Shown one piece after another: positions 14,899 through 22,398 of a DNA stretch of 22,398 nucleotides. Position 1 is the first letter of the stretch, and each line of letters begins with the position of its first letter. The stretch is from DATGZX01 sp035296965 (GTDB taxonomy: Bacteria; Planctomycetota; Planctomycetia; Gemmatales; Gemmataceae), in the NCBI GenBank assembly GCA_035296965.1, contig DATGZX010000161.1, forward strand, positions 1 through 22,398. The letters are read 5' to 3'. Both the position numbers and the translations under genes were made by a program. The notes under the pieces were generated by a model. The model worked only from the letters and a program-made list of their open reading frames with translations, made no database searches and was not told the origin of the DNA.

Positions 14899-16611
14899 TT
14901 ACCACCTGAAACTGTACTGGACCGCGCAAAGACTCGGAGAGCCTCGGCCGTTCTCCGTGAGGAAATCGCCCGCGTACAGCTTGCAATACTGGACCCAAAT
15001 GTCTTGGTGCGCGCTTAGGTGGAAGTTCGTGTAAAAGGTCAGCTCCTCGCCGACGCTGGTTGCCTCGCCATTCACAGCTTTCGCGGGGCCTGCAAGGGTT
15101 GTCCCCAGAATTGGCGCTCCGGCCGAATTGTAGAGCGAATCTTTGGGGCTATCCAGGTGCAAAATGTGGTACTGCACGCCCGCTACCATCCACTTTGTAG
15201 GCCAGAAGTAAAAGTGGAAATTCAGGTCGTCGATGTTCTGCCGGCCGACAAGGTCGATCCCTCCGAAGTAGTAGTGGCCGAATGGGAACAGCTGATTGAA
15301 CGTGCGATGCACGGAGCCGACGCCGGGATGCGGATCGCCCTGGGCCCAATCGAAATAGACCCAGAAGGTGGGGTCCATCGGCACATCGGCGCGGTGGTAG
15401 CCGCCGCCCACAGTTGCGGCGCCGGCGGCCGTCACTTGGTTGGCCCAGCTGCCGAACTGAAACATGCCTTCGCCGTCCCAGAGGAAGTTGTGTGAATCGC
15501 CAGCGTAGCGGGTGCCAAACGTGCTTACATTGAAGCCGTCCACGTCTCCATACTCGCCCTTAGCAACCTTGTTGGTGTTGTCCAGGTTGAGATAGTACAG
15601 ATCCACTACCTGGCCCTTCTCCGGCCGGTACGTTGTCCACAGGCCCTCGAAGTTCTGTTTGCCATCCCCACCATCGTGGTAGTCAGCCAAGTTCAAGATC
15701 ACGGGCTGCACCCAGAATGCATCGATGTCAAGCTGGTCGGTGTGCCAGAACCCCTTGACGCCCTGGAACGTCCTCTGGGTGTTGGCCCAGTCCAGAGGAG
15801 AAATCAAGCGCTCCGAGCCGTAGAGCAGCTCCTGGCGGCCGCCGCGGATGTAGATGGGATTGTCGTCCAGCTCGAACACTTTCAGATCGAAGAACAAGTT
15901 CAGCATCGTCGGACGGACCTGGTCGATCGGTGCTGGGGGCAGGTTCTGGTTGGAGATATTGGCGGAAAGGAATTCGGCGTAGACCCGGAACACGTCTTTG
16001 TACCAGAGGTCGGTGTAAACGCGCGTACGCATGAGATCGTAATTGTTGTCCGCGCCTGCCTTGTTCAAACGACTGTCCACTTCGTTCATGTAGCGAAAGC
16101 GCTCTTCGCCGCCGACCGAAAGGAGCCAATCATCGCCAAGGTGAATTCGTTTGGTGAAGTCGAGCCAGCCGTGCTGCGTGTTATTGGTGTCGTCCAGGTA
16201 ACGAAAATCAGCATCGAAGAAAGGGAACGGACAGACGCTAATTGGGCCGTAGGGAAACTTTGGAGGATTCTCGCGCTCGTAGCCCAACAAATTGTCCCAC
16301 GCGGAATAGTATCCAGGGCCCGTGGGGGCAATAACGAAATTCCCCAGTCTGGGGAACAGCGTGACCGGAGGATTCTTCGCCCAAAATGGCTTCTCGTCTT
16401 CGCCGGCGGGACATCCCTCCGGTCTAGACGCTGGCGGCATGGGATCCGAACTGGCGGCAGGTTGGGGTTTTGCGGCTGCTGCCTCGGCCGTTGGAGCAAT
16501 CGTTAGCTGGGAAGGTGGTTGTCCCAGGCAGACTGTCGACACTACTAGAAACCCGGTGGCGTTGAGGGAAGCTCTCATCCATCCATGGATTCGAAAAGTT
16601 GCCGATAGCAT
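14899..16611 (-). CDS. Outer-membrane beta-barrel protein (alginate-export-like porin)
   Basis: The 570-aa product starts at an ATG with GAGG upstream. A further in-frame TTG at 16686 would lengthen it but lacks a good ribosome binding site, and an ATG at 16578 would shorten it. Residues about 12-30 (MRASLNATGFLVVSTVCLG) form the signal peptide, followed by a proline/alanine-rich linker. The bulk alternates aromatic and polar residues in beta strands (LLSVGGEERFRYMNEVDSR, VYTDLWYKDVFRVYAEFLSA, PIYIRGGRQELLYGSERLIS) as in the alginate-export porin family. It ends VQYSFRW with the terminal aromatic typical of barrels. It converges on the enzyme cluster with a 60-nt gap and could let small anions or organics cross the outer membrane. 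The substrate is unknown. Confidence 0.8.
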   Translation of the reverse strand: MLSATFRIHGWMRASLNATGFLVVSTVCLGQPPSQLTIAPTAEAAAAKPQPAASSDPMPPASRPEGCPAGEDEKPFWAKNPPVTLFPRLGNFVIAPTGPGYYSAWDNLLGYERENPPKFPYGPISVCPFPFFDADFRYLDDTNNTQHGWLDFTKRIHLGDDWLLSVGGEERFRYMNEVDSRLNKAGADNNYDLMRTRVYTDLWYKDVFRVYAEFLSANISNQNLPPAPIDQVRPTMLNLFFDLKVFELDDNPIYIRGGRQELLYGSERLISPLDWANTQRTFQGVKGFWHTDQLDIDAFWVQPVILNLADYHDGGDGKQNFEGLWTTYRPEKGQVVDLYYLNLDNTNKVAKGEYGDVDGFNVSTFGTRYAGDSHNFLWDGEGMFQFGSWANQVTAAGAATVGGGYHRADVPMDPTFWVYFDWAQGDPHPGVGSVHRTFNQLFPFGHYYFGGIDLVGRQNIDDLNFHFYFWPTKWMVAGVQYHILHLDSPKDSLYNSAGAPILGTTLAGPAKAVNGEATSVGEELTFYTNFHLSAHQDIWVQYCKLYAGDFLTENGRGSPSLCAVQYSFRW

Positions 16612-16930
16612 GCTTGCCTCGATCTGTTGGCCTCCCTGCCTCCCGGCGCCAGAGGCTCTGACTGTGCCGATAAGCACGGTTGCCAAATGAGAATTCCTTC
16701 TCTCTCCCGCGTATCTTCACATATCGGGCAAGCAATGGGCGAGGGAAGAGACTGATTGAAGGGAAATGATGGTATTGCTGCCTTTAAGGACCATAAAGTG
16801 GGAAGAGTCTATTTGATTCGAACAGCGCCGAGTACGACGGGGTACAGGGCAATGTGACGATCACCTTCCGTCCCGACAGCCTCCCATGCCTGGCAGCCGA
16901 GGCTGGTGGCCCAAACCAGGAGACCAATGC

Positions 16931-17125
16931 ATGACCACGCCGCATACCATCGAGTGTACTCTCCCGCTGCGCCGGCGCGGCCGGGCAGGTCACCAATCAT
17001 TACCGGCAGAGCCGGCGGCGCCGCCTTCCTCCCCGACCGACCGGACAACGCCCTTGCCCGGCCGGGTGCCGCGCGGCGCGCCTCATGGCTCTGGCGCTAC
17101 GCTATGAGCAACTCCTCCGCAGACG
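16931..17125 (+). pseudogene. Frameshifted remnant of a planctomycete helix-turn-helix protein
   Basis: From an ATG at 16931 the frame reads MTTPHTIECTLPLRRRGRAG and reaches PGRVPR. About 17080 the expected continuation RLMALALRYEQLLR appears in a different frame. Together these match, from memory, a small conserved planctomycete protein with the signature TIE...RRRG...PGRVPR-x-x-RLMALAxRxExLLR that often precedes recombinase genes. The helix-turn-helix half after LLR is missing, so the gene is frameshifted and truncated. The rest of 16612-17298 holds no gene I can support. Confidence 0.5.
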
Positions 17126-17298
17126 TCAGGGCCCCATGTTGTCGCCGCTCGCGGAGGCGTGGTTGAAAATGATGAACGTAGCTGCATCGAACGTGAACGT
17201 CCCCAGGCTGTAGACGAAGTCCTTCGAGCCCCGTGGATGGGCCTCAGTAGGGGTAAGGGTCGCCAGGTCGAGATCGCCACAATCGCGAGCCAGGCGAA

Positions 17299-18183
17299 TC
17301 ACTTGTCGTCGAGCACTCTCACGGTGGCGATCGACTTGAGCAAGTCGTGATTCGCGAACTTCCACACCACGCGCTTATCGCGGGTGACCTCGAATGCGTG
17401 GGCGCCTTTCCCTTCCTGGCCGCGCAGGAAGTTACCCACCAGATAATTGCCATTCTTGAGGATTTGCAGGCTGCTGATCCAGGTCAGGTTGAGTTCCGGA
17501 GCGTCCTTGGCGCCGAACTCCCAGACGATCTCGCCCTTCGGCGTCACCTCGATGATCCGCTTCTGGGTACCGCACGAGACAAGCGTGTTGCCATTGGCCA
17601 GCCGCCGAGCGTCGCCCGAATTCGTGACGTTCTTGTACTCCCAGACGACCGCACCTTGGGGATCGACTTCGCGGACGGCGCCTTCCCCTTCGTGGGCGGC
17701 CAGGATGTTGCCGTTGGCGAGCTTGTGGAGGTTGCGGACCTGGAGGTGGTAGCCCTTCTCGGTCGTGGTCAGCTTGGTGGTACGCACGACTTTGCCGTCC
17801 GGATCGACTTCGACGGCCTGGCACGGTCCTTGTTCGCCGATGAGCGTGTTGCCGTTGGGCAGCCGCTCGCAACCGAGGACTTGCTGGCATTTGCTGACGT
17901 ACCTCCAAACGGTTTTCTTGTCACGATCGATCTCGGCGACTCCGGTGGGGTCGCCGCCGAATGCGTATACGACGTGTCCATCGGGGAGGACGTCGAAGAT
18001 GACAGCGATGCTAGGGAACTTGTATTCCGAGACAAGTTTGCCGTCGGCATCGAGTTCGACGAGCCGATTCGGACCCTTGCCGTACTCCGCGACCATGAGG
18101 CGATGCTTAATGGGGTCGCCGCCGAGAGCGTTCGAGGCGATCGCGAGAACAACGATAACTGAAAAGCTGGTCAACTGGCGCAT
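17299..18183 (-). CDS. Secreted beta-propeller repeat protein
   Basis: The chosen ATG (18183) has AAGGTG upstream and yields 294 residues. The frame extends further upstream without a better site. Residues 1-21 (RQLTSFSVIVVLAIASNALG) are a signal peptide. The mature part carries repeated LxNGNxL blades (NGN at about 110, 157, 197 and 244) alternating with EVDPxGxVVWEY-type strands, like PQQ-binding-like beta-propeller or arylsulfotransferase-like proteins of planctomycetes. No catalytic residues are evident, so a binding or scaffold role is likely. The upstream 500 bp is unusually rich in inverted repeats. Confidence 0.8.
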   Translation of the reverse strand: MRQLTSFSVIVVLAIASNALGGDPIKHRLMVAEYGKGPNRLVELDADGKLVSEYKFPSIAVIFDVLPDGHVVYAFGGDPTGVAEIDRDKKTVWRYVSKCQQVLGCERLPNGNTLIGEQGPCQAVEVDPDGKVVRTTKLTTTEKGYHLQVRNLHKLANGNILAAHEGEGAVREVDPQGAVVWEYKNVTNSGDARRLANGNTLVSCGTQKRIIEVTPKGEIVWEFGAKDAPELNLTWISSLQILKNGNYLVGNFLRGQEGKGAHAFEVTRDKRVVWKFANHDLLKSIATVRVLDDK

Positions 18184-18414
18184 ACGACACCTTTTTGCTA
18201 ACGATGAAAAATGGCCGCCTTTTCCTTCGCTCACTGCGCTGAAGCCTTCCCAATGGTCGGGGATTCGCCGAAATTACGACCCATCTTCGAAGGGCCTAAA
18301 TCGTCGTCCGCACTTGCAGCAGGATTCGCCAGATTTCGAGTGCTTCAGAAGGAACCCGAAGACCTAGATCTTTGGGAATTCATCTCTCCTCTGCCACCGA
18401 GGACCAATCCGACA

Positions 18415-18435
18415 GTATACAGGCCGGCTGTATAC
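18415..18435. promoter_or_regulatory. 21-bp near-perfect palindrome, candidate operator
   Basis: GTATACAG-GCCGG-CTGTATAC has two perfect 8-bp arms around a 5-bp centre. It lies in the 527-bp gap between the sigma-factor fusion gene and the beta-propeller gene, about 230 bp upstream of the latter. The symmetry and size suit a dimeric repressor site. No matching regulator is encoded nearby. Confidence 0.4.
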
Positions 18436-18437
18436 CG

Positions 18438-18597
18438 CCGAGTTGGATGAATCCCCCACTATTAAATAAGACAACGCAAGCCGGGAAAAGTGTGACATCT
18501 CTCCGACGCCCAAGGAAGATACCAACTCGACATGCGGCTGCGTGGACCGCTCGTGCAGGAATGCTTCCTCGCGCTTCTACCGAGTTGGTGTCAACCC
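18438..18597 (+). other. Three related complementary segments, possible structured RNA
   Basis: CCGAGTTGGATG (18438-18449), GATACCAACTCG (18518-18529) and CGAGTTGGTGTC (18581-18592) share one core. The second pairs with the third over 12 positions on the plus strand (one G-U), followed by AACCCCTTTTT. It can alternatively pair with the first over the CGAGTTGG core. The loop holds AGGAA-TGC-TTCCT and GCGG...CCGC hairpins. This looks like a switchable terminator or small RNA on the plus strand, but no gene or promoter on that strand is evident. Apart from this and the palindrome I see nothing in 18184-18710. Confidence 0.3.
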
Positions 18598-18710
18598 CTT
18601 TTTCTCCAGCTTGGCGATAAACTACTGGATTCGGAGCCACCTGGCGGCTCAAAAGGGGCTATGGCATCGTCACGGAAGCTCTCCAGGCCATGGGGAGAGC
18701 GGGTCGCACA

Positions 18711-21647
18711 TCATTCCGCTTTGACGCGAATGTCGCCCAGGTCGAGGGTGCTGCTTGCCTTTACCGCTTTGGGGTGTGAGCGCGTCTCCGGCCCCAGCCT
18801 TTGGCGGTCCCTGGCAATGGCGAGTTCGAACTCCAAGCCGGGGACGATCCCTTCAAGGCGGAATCGGCCGTTGTCATCGGTCCGTAGCGGCTCTTGAACG
18901 CCGCTGAGTTGCCTGCTCAGGTCGCGCCCCAACGTTCCTGAATAGAGCACCGCCACCTCGGCTGCTGGGATTGGCCGTCCTTCTGTATCCAGCAACCTGC
19001 CGGTGACAATGCCCGTAGGCCCAAGGCGCGCCGCCAGCGGGCCATTCTCATCGCCTCGAACCGTGACAATCACGGCCAACTTGCGCTCGGGGTGCACCAG
19101 CAGGAGTTGCCGGGGTTGCTCTGGGTCGAGCGCGTAGACCGGACAAGTAGCGGCCTCCACGAAGATTGCCTCCGGCCACATGCTGCTGACCCCCGCGGCA
19201 ATCGCTCCCGCAAGCGGCTTCCCCTCGGCATCCGCAACGCTCACGCTTACGGTCCTGCCCCGGTCGAGGACCAGGTCGCGTGCCAGGTTGGATCCGCCTT
19301 CACCGATATCCACCACTCTGGCTGCATTGTAATGCGACAGCGACGCATTGCCGCCGTTGCCCGCCAGAAACGAAAGATCGCCTTCCGGATCCGTGTGAAT
19401 CTGAACGCGCTTGCGGTCCTCCGCGTCGAACTTCGCTTTCTTGTACAGATTGATCCAAACATTGCCGGCGCGGCGGCGCGAGTCGATGGCACGAGCCAGG
19501 AGTACGCCGGAGCCAGGTAAGGCCACGAGGCGAAAACGCCCGCTTGCATCGGTCCGCGCGGTGAACCCGAGATCGATCGGCGCCTGCTTCAGGAACTTGT
19601 TGTCCGGTAAGGGCATGAGACTGACGTCGATCTTGTCCAGACCCACGCAGGTCGCCTTGTCGACGACACGGCCCGTGAGGAGGACACCGTGCGGCAGCTC
19701 GATATCAGCCTTGACCGTAGTGAAAGGGCCCGGGCCGGAGGCCAATCTTACCCAGCGGTCGATCAGCAGCGCATTCTCCGGCGGCATGACATGGAGCGTG
19801 TAGCGCTCGGTCTTGCGTAAACCACGCAGACGAAAATGGCCGCGGGAATCGGAAATCGCTCGGTCGCCTGGCCCCTGGATGGTTGCTCCCACCACCGGGT
19901 TGCCGGTCCCGGCCTCCCGCACCGTTCCCTCCACGGGCGCGATGGGCTCCAGCACGTGCGCCAAATTCGGCCCCAGGAGCGTGGTTCGCCAGCTTTCCAG
20001 GCCGGCCGGACTATCCTTCGCCAGCTTTCGATTGATCGTTCGAAGATCCAGGCTTTCGCTGGTGACGACGATCACCGTGCTTTGCACGTAGTCGGGGTGT
20101 TTTACCTCGAGGGTGACAAATCGGTCGGCGCCGATACCCGGGATCTCCACCTTGCCTTCTTTGTCGCTTACCGGCGGATGCAAGATGGGAGCCAGCGGCA
20201 ACATCAACCCTTTTCCAGGTGCAAGCTCCGTGGCGCGCGGGCTGCGCTGCCAGGCCTTGAGAGATTCCTCGAGCTTGTCGGGGGCCATCACTCCGCCGAC
20301 GTTGACTGCCACGCCTGGAATTGGCTTCCCCTCCGTGCCCACGATGCGAATGCGGACCGGCATGTCCCTCACCAGGTGAAAGGTGATCTTGTTCGGCAGG
20401 CCGTCTGCCGGCAGATCGACCCAGTCGAGGCCCAAGCCGTCCGCGGCGGCGATCAGCGGAACCGGCTGGCCGCGATTCTGGTGGTGAGCGTCAGCGGTCG
20501 GCAGTTGTAGCGAGAAGCGGCCGTCGCTGGCGCTGGTGCCGCGCAAGAGCATGTCGACGTCGCCCGCGACCGCTCCCTTGGGCCAATGGAGCAAATAGAG
20601 CCGAGCGCCAGCGACAGGTTTGCCTGTCGGCCCAAGGACCTGGCCGCGGACTGCTACCGTCTTGGCCGAAGCGCTCTCGGCTTCGGTTGCCTGTCCCCGG
20701 TCGGCTGTCTGCGTGCGCGGTTGTGGCCATTCAGGCTGGGCCGACGAATTTTCCAGCCCCGTGCGCTTGGCAATCAAAGCATGGCAGGCCAGCACTCCCG
20801 TGCCCGTGAAGATGGTTACCAGTATCAGAATGACGGTCGCGATCTTCATCTGGTTCATCAGCATGCTGTGTAACAGTTTGTGGGCGAGGCCGGCCGCACC
20901 TGCAGAAATCCCGCAGGGCCCGCCTGCCCGTCCAGCCGCAAAGGCCAGCGCAGCCTTGATCATGCTTTGGATGAAGATCGGCGGAACCGCAGCCGCGGCC
21001 GTTGTTCGGCCCAGCTCGACGGCGCACAGGGCGGAGGAGAGTGCGACGCCACGCCGGATCAGCCGGCGTTGCAGCTCCTTGCGCGTGCGCGCCAGCCGGC
21101 TGGCAACAGTTCCTTCCTTCCAGCCGAGTTCGCGGGCCGCTTCCGCCTTGGTTTTGCCCTCGAGGCAACAGAGCACGAACGCTGCACGTTGCCTTTCGGG
21201 TAAGCGATTCAATTCTTCGTCCAGGATCGCCTGGATTTCCCGGAGGGAGGCGTCAGTCGCCGGCTGTTCCCGGGCGCTGGCTTCCTGCTCGGTCTGTCTT
21301 TCGCGCCGCCGTAGTCTTGCTCGTTTGGCGTTCATAGCGGTTCGGTGGGCTACTCCGTAAAGCCAGCTCGCCACCGCAGCAGTCTTGCGAATGGATGCTG
21401 CCTTGGTGGCCAGGACCAGGAACGTGGCCTGGGAGGCATCGTCGATGTCCTGTTCATCGCGGAGGACGTTTCGGCAGACCGACCGGACCAGCCTGCCGTG
21501 GCGGCGCACGAGCCTGGCGAACGCGTCCTCATCTCCGCCGGCGACATAACGTTCCAGGAGTTGGGAATCTGTCAGTTCCGGAGTCGCAGCGGATGCCGTC
21601 GCTCGGCGCAGGTGGTGCAATGCGCCTACCAATTGCACTTGGGCCAT
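18711..21647 (-). CDS. ECF-type RNA polymerase sigma factor fused to a membrane segment and carboxypeptidase-regulatory-like domains
   Basis: The 978-aa product starts with GGGAGGGG upstream. Residues about 28-110 are sigma region 2 (DEDAFARLVRRHGRLVRSVC, DIDDASQATFLVLATKA, SWLYGVAHRTA). Residues about 140-198 are region 4 (LPERQRAAFVLCCLEGKTKA, EAARELGWKEGTVASRLART). One membrane helix follows at about 269-289 (KIATVILILVTIFTGTGVLA). The remaining 690 residues are repeated beta-sandwich units of the carboxypeptidase-regulatory type (GPTGKPVAGARLYLL, GTGNPVVGATIQGPGDRAIS, LDTEGRPIPAAEVAVLYSG). This architecture is characteristic of Gemmata-type planctomycetes and suggests a signal sensed outside the membrane that controls the attached sigma domain. 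Its target genes are unknown. Confidence 0.9.
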   Translation of the reverse strand: MAQVQLVGALHHLRRATASAATPELTDSQLLERYVAGGDEDAFARLVRRHGRLVRSVCRNVLRDEQDIDDASQATFLVLATKAASIRKTAAVASWLYGVAHRTAMNAKRARLRRRERQTEQEASAREQPATDASLREIQAILDEELNRLPERQRAAFVLCCLEGKTKAEAARELGWKEGTVASRLARTRKELQRRLIRRGVALSSALCAVELGRTTAAAAVPPIFIQSMIKAALAFAAGRAGGPCGISAGAAGLAHKLLHSMLMNQMKIATVILILVTIFTGTGVLACHALIAKRTGLENSSAQPEWPQPRTQTADRGQATEAESASAKTVAVRGQVLGPTGKPVAGARLYLLHWPKGAVAGDVDMLLRGTSASDGRFSLQLPTADAHHQNRGQPVPLIAAADGLGLDWVDLPADGLPNKITFHLVRDMPVRIRIVGTEGKPIPGVAVNVGGVMAPDKLEESLKAWQRSPRATELAPGKGLMLPLAPILHPPVSDKEGKVEIPGIGADRFVTLEVKHPDYVQSTVIVVTSESLDLRTINRKLAKDSPAGLESWRTTLLGPNLAHVLEPIAPVEGTVREAGTGNPVVGATIQGPGDRAISDSRGHFRLRGLRKTERYTLHVMPPENALLIDRWVRLASGPGPFTTVKADIELPHGVLLTGRVVDKATCVGLDKIDVSLMPLPDNKFLKQAPIDLGFTARTDASGRFRLVALPGSGVLLARAIDSRRRAGNVWINLYKKAKFDAEDRKRVQIHTDPEGDLSFLAGNGGNASLSHYNAARVVDIGEGGSNLARDLVLDRGRTVSVSVADAEGKPLAGAIAAGVSSMWPEAIFVEAATCPVYALDPEQPRQLLLVHPERKLAVIVTVRGDENGPLAARLGPTGIVTGRLLDTEGRPIPAAEVAVLYSGTLGRDLSRQLSGVQEPLRTDDNGRFRLEGIVPGLEFELAIARDRQRLGPETRSHPKAVKASSTLDLGDIRVKAE

Positions 21648-21892
21648 CGTGAATCCCCTCCCAAAGGTGCCTTCATACTAGATTAGTGTCTGTGGGAGGG
21701 TTACTGGTCCGGAAATTTGGAATCCTTTGGCCACAAGGTCGAAGGGCTTTTCTGTTTCATTTCTCGGCGCCTTCCCCACGTCAAACCCGGTCCAATAAAA
21801 TGTTTGTTTCGGCAGGGGGTGATGTGAATCGTTCGACTTACCGCGCTTCGGCGGTCGAATACCTGTCCTGCCGCCGGGGGACAAGGCCATCG

Positions 21893-22225
21893 TTAGGACT
21901 CCGCCCAAGGGCCGTCAAACACGCAACCGGGTGATGTCTCACAAAGGATGACATCATAACTCTCAAGCATCGGCATGGCGATGGACTCGAGTTCGTTCTT
22001 CCACAGCTCCCCTTCATAGAAGGCGGTCCTCAGTTGGTCGCGCTCAGCAAGCGAAGGGAAACTGCGCAGCCAAACGAACTTGTTGGGATTCTCGAGATCG
22101 AGCAAAGGACCGAGGACTTTCATCCCATGCGCGCGCAGCGCAGGCACGGCTCGCGTTTCGAAGAACTGGATGAACTCCGCGCGTTGGCCCGGCTTGATCC
22201 TGTAGCTTCGAACCTCTACGATCAT
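21893..22225 (-). CDS. NIPSNAP-family protein
   Basis: The 110-aa product begins MIVEVRSYRIKPGQRAEFIQ and continues with FFETRAVPALRAHGMKVLG, FVWLRSFPSLAERDQLRTAF and a W-x-NELE segment, the standard pattern of NIPSNAP (dimeric alpha+beta barrel) proteins. GGAGG lies just upstream of the ATG on the minus strand. The family's bacterial function is not settled. It is upstream of the sigma-factor gene on the same strand with a 245-bp gap, in which I find no convincing promoter or gene. Confidence 0.88.
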   Translation of the reverse strand: MIVEVRSYRIKPGQRAEFIQFFETRAVPALRAHGMKVLGPLLDLENPNKFVWLRSFPSLAERDQLRTAFYEGELWKNELESIAMPMLESYDVILCETSPGCVFDGPWAES

Positions 22226-22257
22226 TGTCGTCCTCCGAAGGTGGCGTGAAATAATCT

Positions 22258-22398
22258 GTAAGCGTTCACAGTGGTATTCGACTGCGCAGTCAGCGCAGAG
22301 TATTGCCCAGGTCGCGCCCCTGCTGGGGAACGAACGTAGTGTCTTGTAGGTCCCACCGTTGGTGTATCCAGGGTGTTCTTATATATGGCACGTGTCCT
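22258..22398 (+). mobile_element. Possible left end of an IS66-family element (continues past the window)
   Basis: The bases GTAAGCGTTCACAGTGGTAT start at 22258. IS66-family terminal repeats begin with GTAA and commonly GTAAGCG. The following 120 bp hold no complete reading frame, as expected before the first IS66 gene. A perfect 12-bp palindrome GACTGCGCAGTC (22280-22291) lies inside. The transposase genes would be beyond the window, so this is tentative. Confidence 0.3.

Noticed and set aside
15676..16506. Plus-strand frame of 276 codons
   Set aside because: Antisense to the porin, which has a signal peptide, strand pattern and terminal aromatic residue; the plus product is repetitive in V, E and R with no domain.
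17126..17365. Minus-strand frame with a hydrophobic DAATFIIFNH stretch
   Set aside because: Overlaps the end of the beta-propeller gene and I could not match it to any family; no ribosome binding site.
17347..18162. Plus-strand frame of 271 codons
   Set aside because: Antisense to the beta-propeller gene, whose NGN repeats and signal peptide are clear.
18639..18655. GAGCC...GGCTC hairpin as a terminator for the sigma-factor gene
   Set aside because: The arms are only 5 bp and no T-run follows on the minus strand.
1..22398. CRISPR arrays, tRNA or rRNA genes
   Set aside because: No regularly spaced direct repeats and no cloverleaf or rRNA-like stretches were seen on either strand.

Overview
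The window looks like a chromosomal segment of a planctomycete, most likely of the Gemmata/Isosphaera side rather than an anammox lineage. The main evidence is the long minus-strand gene at 18711-21647, in which an ECF-type sigma factor is fused to a membrane segment and a large extracytoplasmic carboxypeptidase-regulatory-like region. The decayed planctomycete-type mobile or accessory genes around it fit this view. The taxonomy is an inference from gene style, not from a marker gene.

Layout. Bases 1-136 are the right end of an ISAs1-like insertion sequence (transposase C-terminus plus terminal repeat). Then come a hypothetical gene (452-934), a broken phosphotransferase-like gene (1002-1679) and a decayed gene fragment on the minus strand (1691-1798). 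From about 1829 to 14838 all intact genes lie on the plus strand and are closely spaced. In order they encode an Rrf2-type Fe-S regulator, a hemerythrin-domain protein, a small ORF, a membrane-anchored diheme cytochrome c fused to an ethylbenzene-dehydrogenase-type heme domain (gamma-like), a Tat-exported molybdopterin subunit resembling NxrA, a 136-aa protein of unknown function, an Fe-S subunit resembling NxrB, a TorD-type chaperone, an NnrS-like multi-pass membrane protein flanked by two DUF1858-like domains, a small membrane protein, and a secreted one-heme (CxxCH) protein. An outer-membrane beta-barrel gene runs towards this cluster from the other side (14899-16611, minus). Beyond it lie a frameshifted remnant gene, a secreted beta-propeller protein, a 527-bp gap with notable inverted repeats, the sigma-factor fusion, a NIPSNAP protein, and a possible IS66-type end at 22258.

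How it fits together. The alpha, beta and gamma-like subunits form a periplasmic type II DMSO-reductase-family enzyme that most resembles nitrite oxidoreductase (NXR) of Nitrospira and anammox bacteria. No NarI-type cytochrome b is present, so electrons would pass through the beta-subunit clusters and the gamma heme to the attached diheme cytochrome c. The chaperone would load the molybdenum cofactor before Tat export. The Rrf2 regulator, hemerythrin and NnrS-like protein suggest a nitric-oxide or redox response module attached to the enzyme. Whether the enzyme oxidises nitrite, reduces nitrate or acts on another oxyanion cannot be read from sequence alone. An NXR-like cluster next to Gemmata-style genes, bounded by IS debris, is the most interesting feature of the window.
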